A stretch of DNA of 8,446 bases from Clostridiales bacterium UBA3277 (GCA_002362145.1 DETX01000088.1:5565-14010); one strand, 5' to 3'; counted from the first letter of the stretch, positions 1 through 5,159 are shown. Numbers and translations are program-made. The notes: generated by a model from the letters alone, not told the origin.

Positions 1-63
1 TGCGGCGGCAAACTCTGCGAGGCCTTTTTTGACAAGCTGAAGCAAAAGCTCCGTACTTGCTAA
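1..63 (+). CDS. 3' end of an unidentified gene (partial)
   Basis: An open frame enters from the left edge and stops with TAA at 61-63, giving 20 residues that end in KLKQKLRTC. The piece is lysine-rich with two cysteines near its start and one at its end. I do not recognise the family, and 20 residues are too few for an assignment. Support for it being real is that its stop lies exactly in the loop of a perfect inverted repeat (41-81) that looks like a transcription terminator, the expected layout for a gene end. Another frame cannot be ruled out. Confidence 0.4.
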   Translation, partial: CGGKLCEAFFDKLKQKLRTC

Positions 64-81
64 AGATGCGGAGCTTTTGCT
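41..81 (+). terminator. Terminator-like hairpin after the left-edge gene
   Basis: AGCAAAAGCTCCG (41-53) is perfectly complementary to CGGAGCTTTTGCT (69-81), a 13 bp stem with a 15 nt loop that contains the stop codon of the left-edge frame. The tail after the stem is only moderately T-rich, with five T at 94-98, so it may be a weak terminator or an mRNA-end hairpin. Its last base is also the first base of the putative rluA-like promoter. Confidence 0.5.
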
Positions 82-109
82 TGCCAAACGCTCATTTTTC
101 TGATAGGAT
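81..109 (+). promoter_or_regulatory. Putative promoter of the pseudouridine synthase gene
   Basis: TTGCCA (81-86), a 17 bp spacer and TAGGAT (104-109) with a TG dinucleotide one base upstream (101-102), making an extended -10 form. It lies 23 bp before the start codon at 133 and directly after the upstream hairpin, so this gene is probably transcribed on its own. Confidence 0.45.
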
Positions 110-132
110 AGGGGAAAAGGGGGCAGGGAAGG

Positions 133-774
133 ATGGAACTAAACTACGTGGATGAGGATATCGTGGTCTGCGTCAAGCCGCCCCGGGTCCTGTCCACCGA
201 CGAGCCGGGAGGCGTACCGGAGCTGGTCCGGGCCGCCCTGGGGGAACCGGAGGGGGATGTGCGCACGGTCCACCGTCTGGACCGGGTAGTCAGCGGGTTG
301 ATGGTCTTGGCGAGAAACGCCCGGGCCGCCTCGGAGCTGTCCCGGCAGATCCGGGAAGGGGAGTTTGAGAAAATTTATCTGGCGGTGGTCCACGGCTGCC
401 CGGAGGCCCCCTCGGGAACGCTGAAGGACCTTCTCTGCCGGGACAAGGCCCGTCGGATGACCATGGTTGCCCAAGCCCCGGGGAAGGGGGTCCAGGAGGC
501 GTCGCTGAGTTACGAGGTTCTCTCTTCCGCCGGGGGGCTGTCCAAGCTCCGCATCCGCCTGCACACCGGCCGGACACACCAGATCCGGGTCCAGTTTGCC
601 AGCCGGGGCCTTCCTCTGGTGGGGGAGCGGAAGTACGCCGTTTTGGAGGGCCCCTGCCAGATTGCCCTGTGGTCCCATGCCCTGTCCTTCACCCATCCCA
701 CCAAGGGCACCCGGGTGGAATTTTCCATGGAGCCGCCTAAGATTTACCCCTGGACGGAGCTGCCGCACCCGTAA
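133..774 (+). CDS. RluA-family RNA pseudouridine synthase
   Basis: This enzyme converts a uridine in rRNA or tRNA to pseudouridine in the cytoplasm. The diagnostic motif is VHRLDRVVSGLMVL at residues 46-59, with the catalytic aspartate at Asp50. A later family motif, GRTHQIRVQFASRGLPLVGERKY, lies around residues 146-168. At 213 aa it begins almost directly with the catalytic fold and lacks the N-terminal S4 RNA-binding domain found in RluC and RluD, so it resembles the short RluA/TruC-like members. The usual Thr-Ser-Gly after the HRLD box is Val-Ser-Gly here. The ATG at 133 is preceded by AGGGGG at 118-123. Which uridine it modifies cannot be told from sequence, so I give no symbol. Confidence 0.92.
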   Translation: MELNYVDEDIVVCVKPPRVLSTDEPGGVPELVRAALGEPEGDVRTVHRLDRVVSGLMVLARNARAASELSRQIREGEFEKIYLAVVHGCPEAPSGTLKDLLCRDKARRMTMVAQAPGKGVQEASLSYEVLSSAGGLSKLRIRLHTGRTHQIRVQFASRGLPLVGERKYAVLEGPCQIALWSHALSFTHPTKGTRVEFSMEPPKIYPWTELPHP

Positions 775-798
775 AAAAGAATGTGAAAAGGGAATGTG

Positions 799-841
799 GC
801 CGGAATGGGAAAAAGATATTGACATTTCTCCCCATTCCGGC
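799..841. repeat. Perfect 11 bp inverted repeat around the tRNA promoter -35 box
   Basis: GCCGGAATGGG (799-809) and CCCATTCCGGC (831-841) are exact reverse complements separated by 21 bp. The loop contains the TTGACA box (819-824), and the right arm fills most of the promoter spacer, ending one base before TATAAT. It could be a hairpin at the end of the upstream mRNA (774 is the gene end) or an operator. There is no T-run after it, so terminator function is doubtful. Confidence 0.7.
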
Positions 842-847
842 TATAAT
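819..847 (+). promoter_or_regulatory. Consensus sigma-A promoter of tRNA-Thr
   Basis: TTGACA (819-824), exactly 17 bp, then TATAAT (842-847): a full match to the housekeeping consensus. Transcription should start near 854, only a few bases before the mature tRNA at 858. Such strength is typical of stable RNA promoters. Confidence 0.93.
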
Positions 848-857
848 AATTGGGCCT

Positions 858-933
858 GCTAGTGTAGCACAGTCGGTAGTGCATCTCACTCGTAATGAGA
901 AGGTCGCCTGTTCGAGTCAGGTCACTAGCTCCA
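858..933 (+). tRNA. tRNA-Thr (anticodon CGT)
   Basis: The full cloverleaf folds by eye. The acceptor stem is GCTAGTG (858-864) with CACTAGC (923-929), followed by discriminator T930 and an encoded CCA at 931-933. The D stem is GCAC/GTGC (867-870, 879-882). The anticodon stem is TCTCA/TGAGA (884-888, 896-900) around loop CTCGTAA, with anticodon CGT at 891-893. The T stem is GCCTG/CAGGT (906-910, 918-922) around TTCGAGT. It decodes ACG threonine codons, which suits a GC-rich genome. It is a single-gene unit with its own promoter and terminator. Confidence 0.97.
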
Positions 934-967
934 AAAAAATCCTGCCGAATTCCGGCAGGATTTTTTT
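933..967. terminator. Bidirectional intrinsic terminator between tRNA-Thr and the convergent gene
   Basis: ATCCTGCCG (939-947) pairs with CGGCAGGAT (953-961) around a 5 nt loop. The stem is flanked by a run of A on the left (933-939) and a run of T on the right (961-967), so it works in both directions: for the tRNA on the plus strand and for the minus-strand gene ending at 975. Confidence 0.92.
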
Positions 968-974
968 GTACGAT

Positions 975-1418
975 TCAGTCTACCTTCTCCAGTGCGGCAA
1001 TGGTTGCCGCGATATCCTTTTCTATCAACGGGCGCATACTATCCTTGTACTTCGATAAATCAGCACTTTTTAAACAAAACAGAATTTGCGGAATATACTT
1101 AGGCTTTTCTGTTCCAATCACGGCCAAGGATTGAATACACTGCCTTGCTGTGATTGGTTTCTCGTCTGTAATGTGCGAAAGAAAATCGGGCAGGATGGCA
1201 TCGAAGCGGTTTTCTTCATCCCACGCCGCATTGGCCGCAAGGATGTGCAGCGCACGATTTCTTACAAGGGATTTTGGATGATTCAGCAGAGCGGCAAATT
1301 CGTCAAAATACGGGTACCACTGATCCGTTTCCCGACTTTTTGCGAGAATCTCATCGGTAATCGCACAGGCATATTGATCATTTTTCGCAGTTAAAATCGC
1401 TGTAATGTGATCCTTCAA
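975..1418 (-). CDS. HEAT-like helical repeat protein of unknown function
   Basis: The product is 147 aa, soluble, and almost wholly alpha-helical, with paired-helix repeats typical of HEAT-type proteins. Signs are the recurring pattern around FDEFAALLNHPKSLVRNRALHILAANAAW, and later DEKPITARQCIQSLAVIG. The C-terminal stretch DLSKYKDSMRPLIEKDI is, from memory, shared with a family of Clostridial proteins often labelled 'SufBD protein'. I see no SufB or SufD features here, so that label should not be trusted. Such repeats usually bind other proteins. I chose the TTG start at 1418 because GGAGG (1431-1427) sits 8 nt before it; a GTG at 1433 would extend the frame by five residues but has only a poor binding site. 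It has its own weak promoter and is convergent with tRNA-Thr. Confidence 0.8.
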   Translation of the reverse strand: MKDHITAILTAKNDQYACAITDEILAKSRETDQWYPYFDEFAALLNHPKSLVRNRALHILAANAAWDEENRFDAILPDFLSHITDEKPITARQCIQSLAVIGTEKPKYIPQILFCLKSADLSKYKDSMRPLIEKDIAATIAALEKVD

Positions 1419-1457
1419 GGTTCGCACCTCCACAAGTCCCGGTTTCGATACGCTTCT

Positions 1458-1486
1458 ATGCTATCACATACCAGGGCAAAAAGCAA
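1458..1486 (-). promoter_or_regulatory. Putative weak promoter of the HEAT-like gene
   Basis: On the minus strand TTGCTT (1486-1481), 17 bp, TAGCAT (1463-1458). It lies downstream of the riboswitch terminator and about 40 bp before the start codon, suggesting that this gene does not depend on the riboswitch transcript. Both boxes deviate from consensus. Confidence 0.4.
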
Positions 1487-1537
1487 GAAGCGCGCAGTGG
1501 CGCGTCACAAACCGGCGAGGGAACTACCCCTGGGCGT

Positions 1538-1567
1538 AAAAAACCCCGGGAGCCACAGCTCCCGGGG
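1538..1567 (-). terminator. Strong intrinsic terminator of the cobalamin riboswitch transcript
   Basis: On the minus strand GCTCCCGGGG complement arms (1567-1558 and 1553-1544) form a perfect 10 bp GC-rich stem with a 4 nt loop, followed by six T (1543-1538). This is a textbook terminator about 160 nt after the end of the aptamer, with no convincing reading frame in between. Confidence 0.9.
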
Positions 1568-1599
1568 GCATCCGCAGGGGGACAGTTCCGGCGGGCAAA

Positions 1600-1709
1600 C
1601 GGCGGCGAAGGGGAACGCCGCCGCACCGAAAAAGACAGACCGCGGCAATGCAAGTACATTGCCGCAGCCGATTTTCCTGCGTAAAAGCAGCCGGTACTCC
1701 GTACTTGCA
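1600..1709 (-). promoter_or_regulatory. Expression platform of the riboswitch: switchable hairpins
   Basis: Downstream of the aptamer, GCGGCAATG (1665-1657) and CATTGCCGC (1650-1642) form a perfect 9 bp stem with loop TACTTG, and a U-rich tail follows (five T at 1633-1629). The upstream segment TGCAAGTAC (1709-1701) is exactly complementary to GTACTTGCA (1657-1649), which covers the loop and its edges. The two pairings exclude each other, as in a terminator/antiterminator switch. A further GC-rich hairpin (1623-1616 with 1607-1600) follows. Ligand control is inferred, not shown. Confidence 0.55.
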
Positions 1710-1725
1710 GAGTCCGACAGTTTCG

Positions 1726-1910
1726 GCGGGTTTCAGCAGATATCCTGACTTGCGCTTCATCAGCACCATACGGCCTTCTCAGAATGTTCCAATGGCCGGC
1801 TTTCGCCATGTATGGTGCCTCCGCGCTTACAGTGGCGGTACCGTTCGGGATTTTCACCCGATTCCCTATTGTCCCGGCCGCCCCCACGGCGGCCCGGGCA
1901 CTGAACCCGC
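1726..1910 (-). ncRNA. Cobalamin (B12) riboswitch aptamer
   Basis: On the minus strand the conserved core is plain: GGGAA, then GGTGAAAATCCCGAACGG, then the B12 box GCCACTG at 1836-1830, GTAAGCGCGGAGG, and at the 3' side the CAGGATA element near 1750. The closing P1 stem is GCGGGTTCAG (1910-1901) with CTGAAACCCGC (1736-1726), with one bulged A. The fold binds adenosylcobalamin or a relative and normally switches off downstream cobalamin synthesis or uptake genes. Here the RNA has its own promoter just upstream and a terminator downstream, with no recognisable gene before the terminator. The next gene on this strand (HEAT-like) begins 120 bp beyond it. It may be a leader that has lost its gene, a leader for the HEAT-like gene, or a stand-alone regulatory RNA. 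Confidence 0.93.
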
Positions 1911-1927
1911 TATTTACTTTCCTGCTT

Positions 1928-1956
1928 ATCATACCACCGAAAGCGCCTATTGTCAA
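1928..1956 (-). promoter_or_regulatory. Promoter of the cobalamin riboswitch transcript
   Basis: On the minus strand TTGACA (1956-1951), 17 bp spacer, TATGAT (1933-1928). The expected start near 1921 lies about 11 nt before the P1 stem. Its -35 box is 2 bp from the -35 box of the divergent promoter. Confidence 0.85.
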
Positions 1957-1958
1957 GG

Positions 1959-1987
1959 TTGACAGCCTGGCGGGAATTTGCTAAAAT
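1959..1987 (+). promoter_or_regulatory. Promoter of the cysteine-rich protein gene
   Basis: TTGACA (1959-1964), 17 bp spacer, TAAAAT (1982-1987), followed by a strong ribosome binding site AAGGAGG (2004-2010) seven bases before the ATG. It is back-to-back with the riboswitch promoter, so one regulator or polymerase could affect both. Confidence 0.82.
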
Positions 1988-2017
1988 TGAAGCATCCATC
2001 CGGAAGGAGGCAGAAAA

Positions 2018-2275
2018 ATGCCCCATTATGACTTTTTCCAAAACCGGGAATGCGAATATTTCCCCTGCCACAAAGGCGCGGACCCGGAGTCCTTTAGCTG
2101 TCTGTTTTGCTACTGCCCGCTGTACTGCCTGGGGGATCGATGCGGCGGGAATTTCCGATACAACGCGAAGGGCATCAAGGACTGCTCCGCCTGCCTGCGT
2201 CCCCATCAGCGGGAAAACTACGGAGCCATCTGCGAAAAGCTCAGAGAGGTCATTGATTTGACAAAAAAGCCGTAG
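2018..2275 (+). CDS. Cysteine-rich small metal-binding domain protein (zf-like, cobalamin-associated family)
   Basis: The 85 aa product has nine cysteines, at positions 12, 17, 28, 31, 33, 37, 42, 56 and 59, plus His18 and His63. They lie in the pattern CEYFPCH, CLFCYCPLYCLGDRCGG and CSAC. This matches the 'cysteine-rich small domain' family, which from memory occurs alone or fused to CobD-like decarboxylases near cobalamin genes in anaerobes. The cysteines probably bind zinc or an iron-sulfur cluster; the exact role is unknown. The protein is cytoplasmic, with no signal peptide or membrane segment. The neighbouring cobalamin riboswitch, divergently transcribed 31 bp from this promoter's spacer region, strengthens the B12 link but does not control this gene directly, since it reads the other way. 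A shared bidirectional terminator follows. Confidence 0.88.
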   Translation: MPHYDFFQNRECEYFPCHKGADPESFSCLFCYCPLYCLGDRCGGNFRYNAKGIKDCSACLRPHQRENYGAICEKLREVIDLTKKP

Positions 2276-2296
2276 GTCTGTCGGCGAATGAACAGG

Positions 2297-2335
2297 AAAA
2301 TGTCCCCGCTTTCTTTGAGAGCGGGGACATTTTTA
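2297..2335. terminator. Bidirectional intrinsic terminator between convergent genes
   Basis: AAAATGTCCCCGCT (2297-2310) pairs with AGCGGGGACATTTT (2320-2333), a perfect 14 bp stem with A and T flanks that serve both strands. The stop codon of the minus-strand radical SAM gene (2335-2333) is inside the flank, so that gene ends on its own terminator. Confidence 0.93.
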
Positions 2336-3439
2336 TGAGATTTGATGGAGCAGCCGCCGGACCTGCTGGAGCCGGGGCAGAGCGTAGGCGAAAAAGGCGG
2401 CGTAGGCCTGACAGTAGTAGTTTTTTCCGTTCTCCAATCGATCCCGGCGGCAGCCGTTGCGGCAGAGGGAAAGCCACTGGCAGCTCCGGCAATCCTCCGG
2501 CAAAACTCTGGAGGCCTGCAAAAAGCCCAGCTTTTCCCGCTGCCGGTCCAGCTCCTGCCAGGCGTCCGTCAGGACATTTCCCAGCCGGTATTCGTCCAGA
2601 CCGTAGAAGTCGCAGGGGTAGACGCTGCCGTCCCCCTCCACAAGGTACTGTATGGAGCAGCAGCCCATCATGGAGCACTGCTCCGGCGGGCGGCCGTCCA
2701 GCATCCAGACAAGATTATCAAAGTAGCGGATGGACCAATAGCGGCCCTGGGCCAGCTCCCGGTACCAGAGATCGAAAAGGGTTTTCAGAAAGGCCTCATA
2801 CTGCTTTGGGGTCAGAGAATACCCCTCGCCGCCCCGGATGCTCTGCATGGGGTCCAGGCAGGGGATGTACTGCTGATACCGGAAGCCCTCCCGGCACAGC
2901 GCGGCAAAGACGCTCTGGATGTGCCGGGCCAGATATCCGGTGACCACGGTGAGTACGTTGAATTTCACCTGTTCCCGCTCCAAAAGTCTGGCCGCTTCCA
3001 GAACCCGGCCATAACTTCCGTTTCCCGCAGGGTCCCGGCGGTAGCGGTCATGGCACTCCCGGCTGCCGTCCAGGGACAGGCCAACCAGAAAGTGCTTTTC
3101 CCGAAAAAACCGGCACCACTGCCCATCCAGCAGGGTTCCGTTGGTCTGGATGGCGTAGTGGATGGAAATCTGCTTCGGAATGGTTCTCTCGGCGTAGCTT
3201 ACAAAATCCCGGAAGAAATCCAGTCCCGCCAGGGTGGGCTCGCCCCCCTGAAAGAGGAAGGAGACGGAGCCCTCCGCGGCCCCGGCCGCCTTGTCAATGA
3301 GGATGTGGCTCACTTCCCGGGACATGGGCCCCAGATTTGCCTGCTGCCGCAGGCTGGCCTCGTCGGCGTAAAAGCAGTATTCACAGCGGAGATTGCAGGC
3401 GCTTGAGGCGGGCTTGATCAAAATGCTGAGGGGCGGCAC
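2333..3439 (-). CDS. Anaerobic sulfatase-maturating enzyme-like radical SAM/SPASM protein
   Basis: Enzymes of this type oxidise a Cys or Ser in a sulfatase to formylglycine, using S-adenosylmethionine and three 4Fe-4S clusters, in the anaerobic cytoplasm. The radical SAM motif CxxxCxxC is at Cys15, Cys19 and Cys22, and GGEPT is at 65-69. The C-terminal SPASM domain has Cys255, Cys261, Cys276, Cys317, Cys320, Cys326, Cys330 and Cys343, with Asp277 right after Cys276. From memory this nearly coincides with the Clostridium perfringens enzyme, including its proposed catalytic Asp277. Length is 368 aa, normal for the family. The start is GTG at 3439 with AAAAGGAGG seven bases upstream. No sulfatase is visible here, so the substrate may lie elsewhere or be a different peptide. 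A TATAAA at 3484-3479 may be its -10 box, but no good -35 is seen. Confidence 0.9.
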   Translation of the reverse strand: MPPLSILIKPASSACNLRCEYCFYADEASLRQQANLGPMSREVSHILIDKAAGAAEGSVSFLFQGGEPTLAGLDFFRDFVSYAERTIPKQISIHYAIQTNGTLLDGQWCRFFREKHFLVGLSLDGSRECHDRYRRDPAGNGSYGRVLEAARLLEREQVKFNVLTVVTGYLARHIQSVFAALCREGFRYQQYIPCLDPMQSIRGGEGYSLTPKQYEAFLKTLFDLWYRELAQGRYWSIRYFDNLVWMLDGRPPEQCSMMGCCSIQYLVEGDGSVYPCDFYGLDEYRLGNVLTDAWQELDRQREKLGFLQASRVLPEDCRSCQWLSLCRNGCRRDRLENGKNYYCQAYAAFFAYALPRLQQVRRLLHQIS

Positions 3440-3490
3440 GGAGATTCCTCCTTTTTCCAGGGAAGCGCGGACGATTGATTTATACTGATA

Positions 3491-3537
3491 TTCAATTAAA
3501 AAGTTTAATTCGCAAGAATTGAACTTTTTAATATGAA
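3491..3537. repeat. Hairpin 1 of the intergenic hairpin cluster
   Basis: Arms 3495-3511 and 3516-3532 give 17 consecutive pairs, with one U-G wobble if read on the plus strand, closed by a GCAA (GNRA-type) tetraloop. TTCA (3491-3494) and TGAA (3534-3537) extend it past one bulged A. On the minus strand the wobble becomes an A-C mismatch, so the plus-strand RNA folds better. The dyad could also be an operator for the radical SAM gene, whose start lies about 55 bp away. Confidence 0.85.
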
Positions 3538-3553
3538 GATCATAATGAGGCGG

Positions 3554-3587
3554 TTTTTGTGATTTTCTTTTCCGAAAATCACAAAAA
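3554..3587. repeat. Hairpin 2 of the intergenic hairpin cluster
   Basis: TTTTTGTGATTTTC (3554-3567) and GAAAATCACAAAAA (3574-3587) are perfect 14 bp complements with a 6 nt loop. It is separated by one base from hairpin 3. Confidence 0.88.
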
Positions 3588-3588
3588 T

Positions 3589-3610
3589 GGCAGCGTCGTT
3601 AGACGATGCC
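3589..3610. repeat. Hairpin 3 of the intergenic hairpin cluster
   Basis: GGCAGCGTC (3589-3597) and GACGATGCC (3602-3610) form a 9-position stem with one mismatch and loop GTTA. It is the only GC-rich member and abuts hairpin 4 with no gap. Confidence 0.7.
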
Positions 3611-3642
3611 TTCTCAATAAAAATAAACATTTTTATTGAGAA
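3611..3642. repeat. Hairpin 4 of the intergenic hairpin cluster
   Basis: TTCTCAATAAAAAT (3611-3624) and ATTTTTATTGAGAA (3629-3642) are perfect 14 bp complements with loop AAAC. CTGATA (3485-3490), directly before hairpin 1, is complementary to TATCAG (3647-3652) just after this hairpin, so the four hairpins could sit within one closing stem. The rest of the 277 bp gap (3440-3716) shows only a 5 bp GC stem at 3680-3692 and no gene. Confidence 0.85.
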
Positions 3643-3716
3643 GTAGTATCAGAGCTTCCACGGATTTGTCTGTAGTGATGGGGCGCGGCCCCTCTAATGC
3701 CGCCGCGGCTGGGAAA

Positions 3717-5159
3717 TCAGTGTTTTCTCCAGGAGCCCGGCAGCATCAAAATGAGCATGGGGTACAGTTCCAGCCGTCCCAGAAGCATATCCAGGCACAG
3801 CACGATCTTGGACAAGGGCGAGAACCCGGCGAAATTTCCCACAGGCCCCACCATATTCAGACCGGGGCCGATGTTATTGAAGGTGGCGAGCACCGCGGTC
3901 ACCGTGGTGGAGGCGTCGAAATTATCCAGGGACACCAGCAAAATGGAGACGACCGTCAAAAGAACATAGAGCATAAAGTAGCTGCTCACGGCCTGGATGG
4001 TGTCCCGGCTGACGGTTTTCCCGTCCAGCTGCAAAACCTTCACAGTCCTGGGGTGGACCAGGCGTCCCAGCTCCATCCCCGCGGCCCGGATGAGGATCAC
4101 CGCCCGGGAGACCTTCAATCCACCGCCGGTGGACCCGGCGCAGGCACCCACCAGCATGAGCAGCACCAAAATCACCCGGGAGAACTCCGGCCAGAGGTTA
4201 AAATCGGCGGTGCAGTAGCCGGTGGTGGTGATGATGGAGGCAACGGAGAAGGCACTGTGGTGCAGGGCCTCCCGGAAGCTGGGGAAGAGGGGCAGGACAT
4301 TGACGGTGATCAGGCCGATGGAAGAAAAAATGATGATCAAATACCACCGCAGCTCGGTATTCTTATAGATCAGATCAAATTTCCGGCGCAGCAGGAAGAA
4401 ATAGATGGAGAAGTTGACCCCGAACAGGATCATGAACACGGTGGTGACGGTCTGGGCGTAGGCGTCGTAGGCACCCATGGAGGCGGCCTTGACGCTGAAA
4501 CCGCCGGTACCGGCGGTGCCGAAGGTGTGGCACAGGCTGTCAAACAGGGGCATCCCGCCGGCCAGGTAGAAGAGCACCTGAATGGCGGTCAGCGCCAGGT
4601 AGATGCCATAGAGAATCTTGGTGGAGTCGATCATCCGGGGCACCATCTTGGAGACGGTGGGGCCGGGGCTCTCCGCCCGCAGCAGGTGGATGGCCTGGCC
4701 GCCCTCCAGGTTGAACAGGGCCAGCATAAAGACCAGCACGCCCATGCCGCCCAGCCAGTGGGAGAGGCTCCGCCAGAACAGCATGCACCGGCTCAGCTCC
4801 TCCACGTTGGGCAGAATGCTGGAGCCAGTGGTGGTAAAGCCGGAGACCATCTCAAACACGGCGTCCAGATAGCTGGGGATCTCCCCGGAGAGGGTAAAGG
4901 GCAGGGCCCCCACCAGGGACATGACGATCCAGCACAGTGCCACGGTGATCAGCCCGTCCTTGGCGAAGATGGTCTTGATCTTGGGCCTGGCAATCAGACG
5001 CAGGACCCAGCCGCCCAGGGCCGCGGCCACGATGGTATACAGAAAGAACCGGCCGGAGGCCTCTCCATAGATGAGGGCCACCAGCAGGGAGGGGAGCATG
5101 AATGCCGCCTCAATCAGCAGAATCATGCCCAGGATGCTCAGAATCATTCGCTTGTTCAT
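3717..5159 (-). CDS. trkH: Trk-type potassium uptake protein, membrane subunit TrkH
   Basis: This is the channel-like subunit that carries K+ across the cell membrane, gated by the TrkA ring. Four pore-loop filters are visible: TTTGSS (109-114), TFGTAGTGGFS (212-222), TTTGYCTADFN (311-321) and NNIGPG (428-433). The intramembrane gating loop ACAGSTGGGLK is around 339-349. The sequence is hydrophobic throughout, with the eight-helix-plus-pore-loops plan of the family, and 480 aa is the normal length. The frame is open upstream to 5249, but the first hydrophobic helix begins right after the ATG at 5159. GAAGAGG (5174-5168) precedes that ATG by 8 nt, so this is the start; the earlier residues belong to the trkA reading region. 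It follows trkA by 4 nt in one operon. Confidence 0.96.
   Translation of the reverse strand: MNKRMILSILGMILLIEAAFMLPSLLVALIYGEASGRFFLYTIVAAALGGWVLRLIARPKIKTIFAKDGLITVALCWIVMSLVGALPFTLSGEIPSYLDAVFEMVSGFTTTGSSILPNVEELSRCMLFWRSLSHWLGGMGVLVFMLALFNLEGGQAIHLLRAESPGPTVSKMVPRMIDSTKILYGIYLALTAIQVLFYLAGGMPLFDSLCHTFGTAGTGGFSVKAASMGAYDAYAQTVTTVFMILFGVNFSIYFFLLRRKFDLIYKNTELRWYLIIIFSSIGLITVNVLPLFPSFREALHHSAFSVASIITTTGYCTADFNLWPEFSRVILVLLMLVGACAGSTGGGLKVSRAVILIRAAGMELGRLVHPRTVKVLQLDGKTVSRDTIQAVSSYFMLYVLLTVVSILLVSLDNFDASTTVTAVLATFNNIGPGLNMVGPVGNFAGFSPLSKIVLCLDMLLGRLELYPMLILMLPGSWRKH

Noticed and set aside
1642..1665. Hairpin with a six-base loop as an ANTAR-protein binding site, as in EutX/Rli55
   Set aside because: The loop UACUUG lacks the A at position 1 and G at position 4 expected of ANTAR targets, and no second such loop is seen.
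49..1708. The 12-mer CTCCGTACTTGC occurs at 49-60 and 1697-1708
   Set aside because: A shared 12-mer is expected by chance about once or twice in a window of this length, and the contexts differ.
1456..1956. Minus-strand open frames across the riboswitch region, including one starting at 1769
   Set aside because: The region is explained by the conserved aptamer and hairpins. The predicted peptides show no domain, and the frames run through the terminator stem.
2342..3406. Plus-strand open frame of 354 codons
   Set aside because: It is antisense to the radical SAM gene, has no recognisable domain and would cross the bidirectional terminator region.
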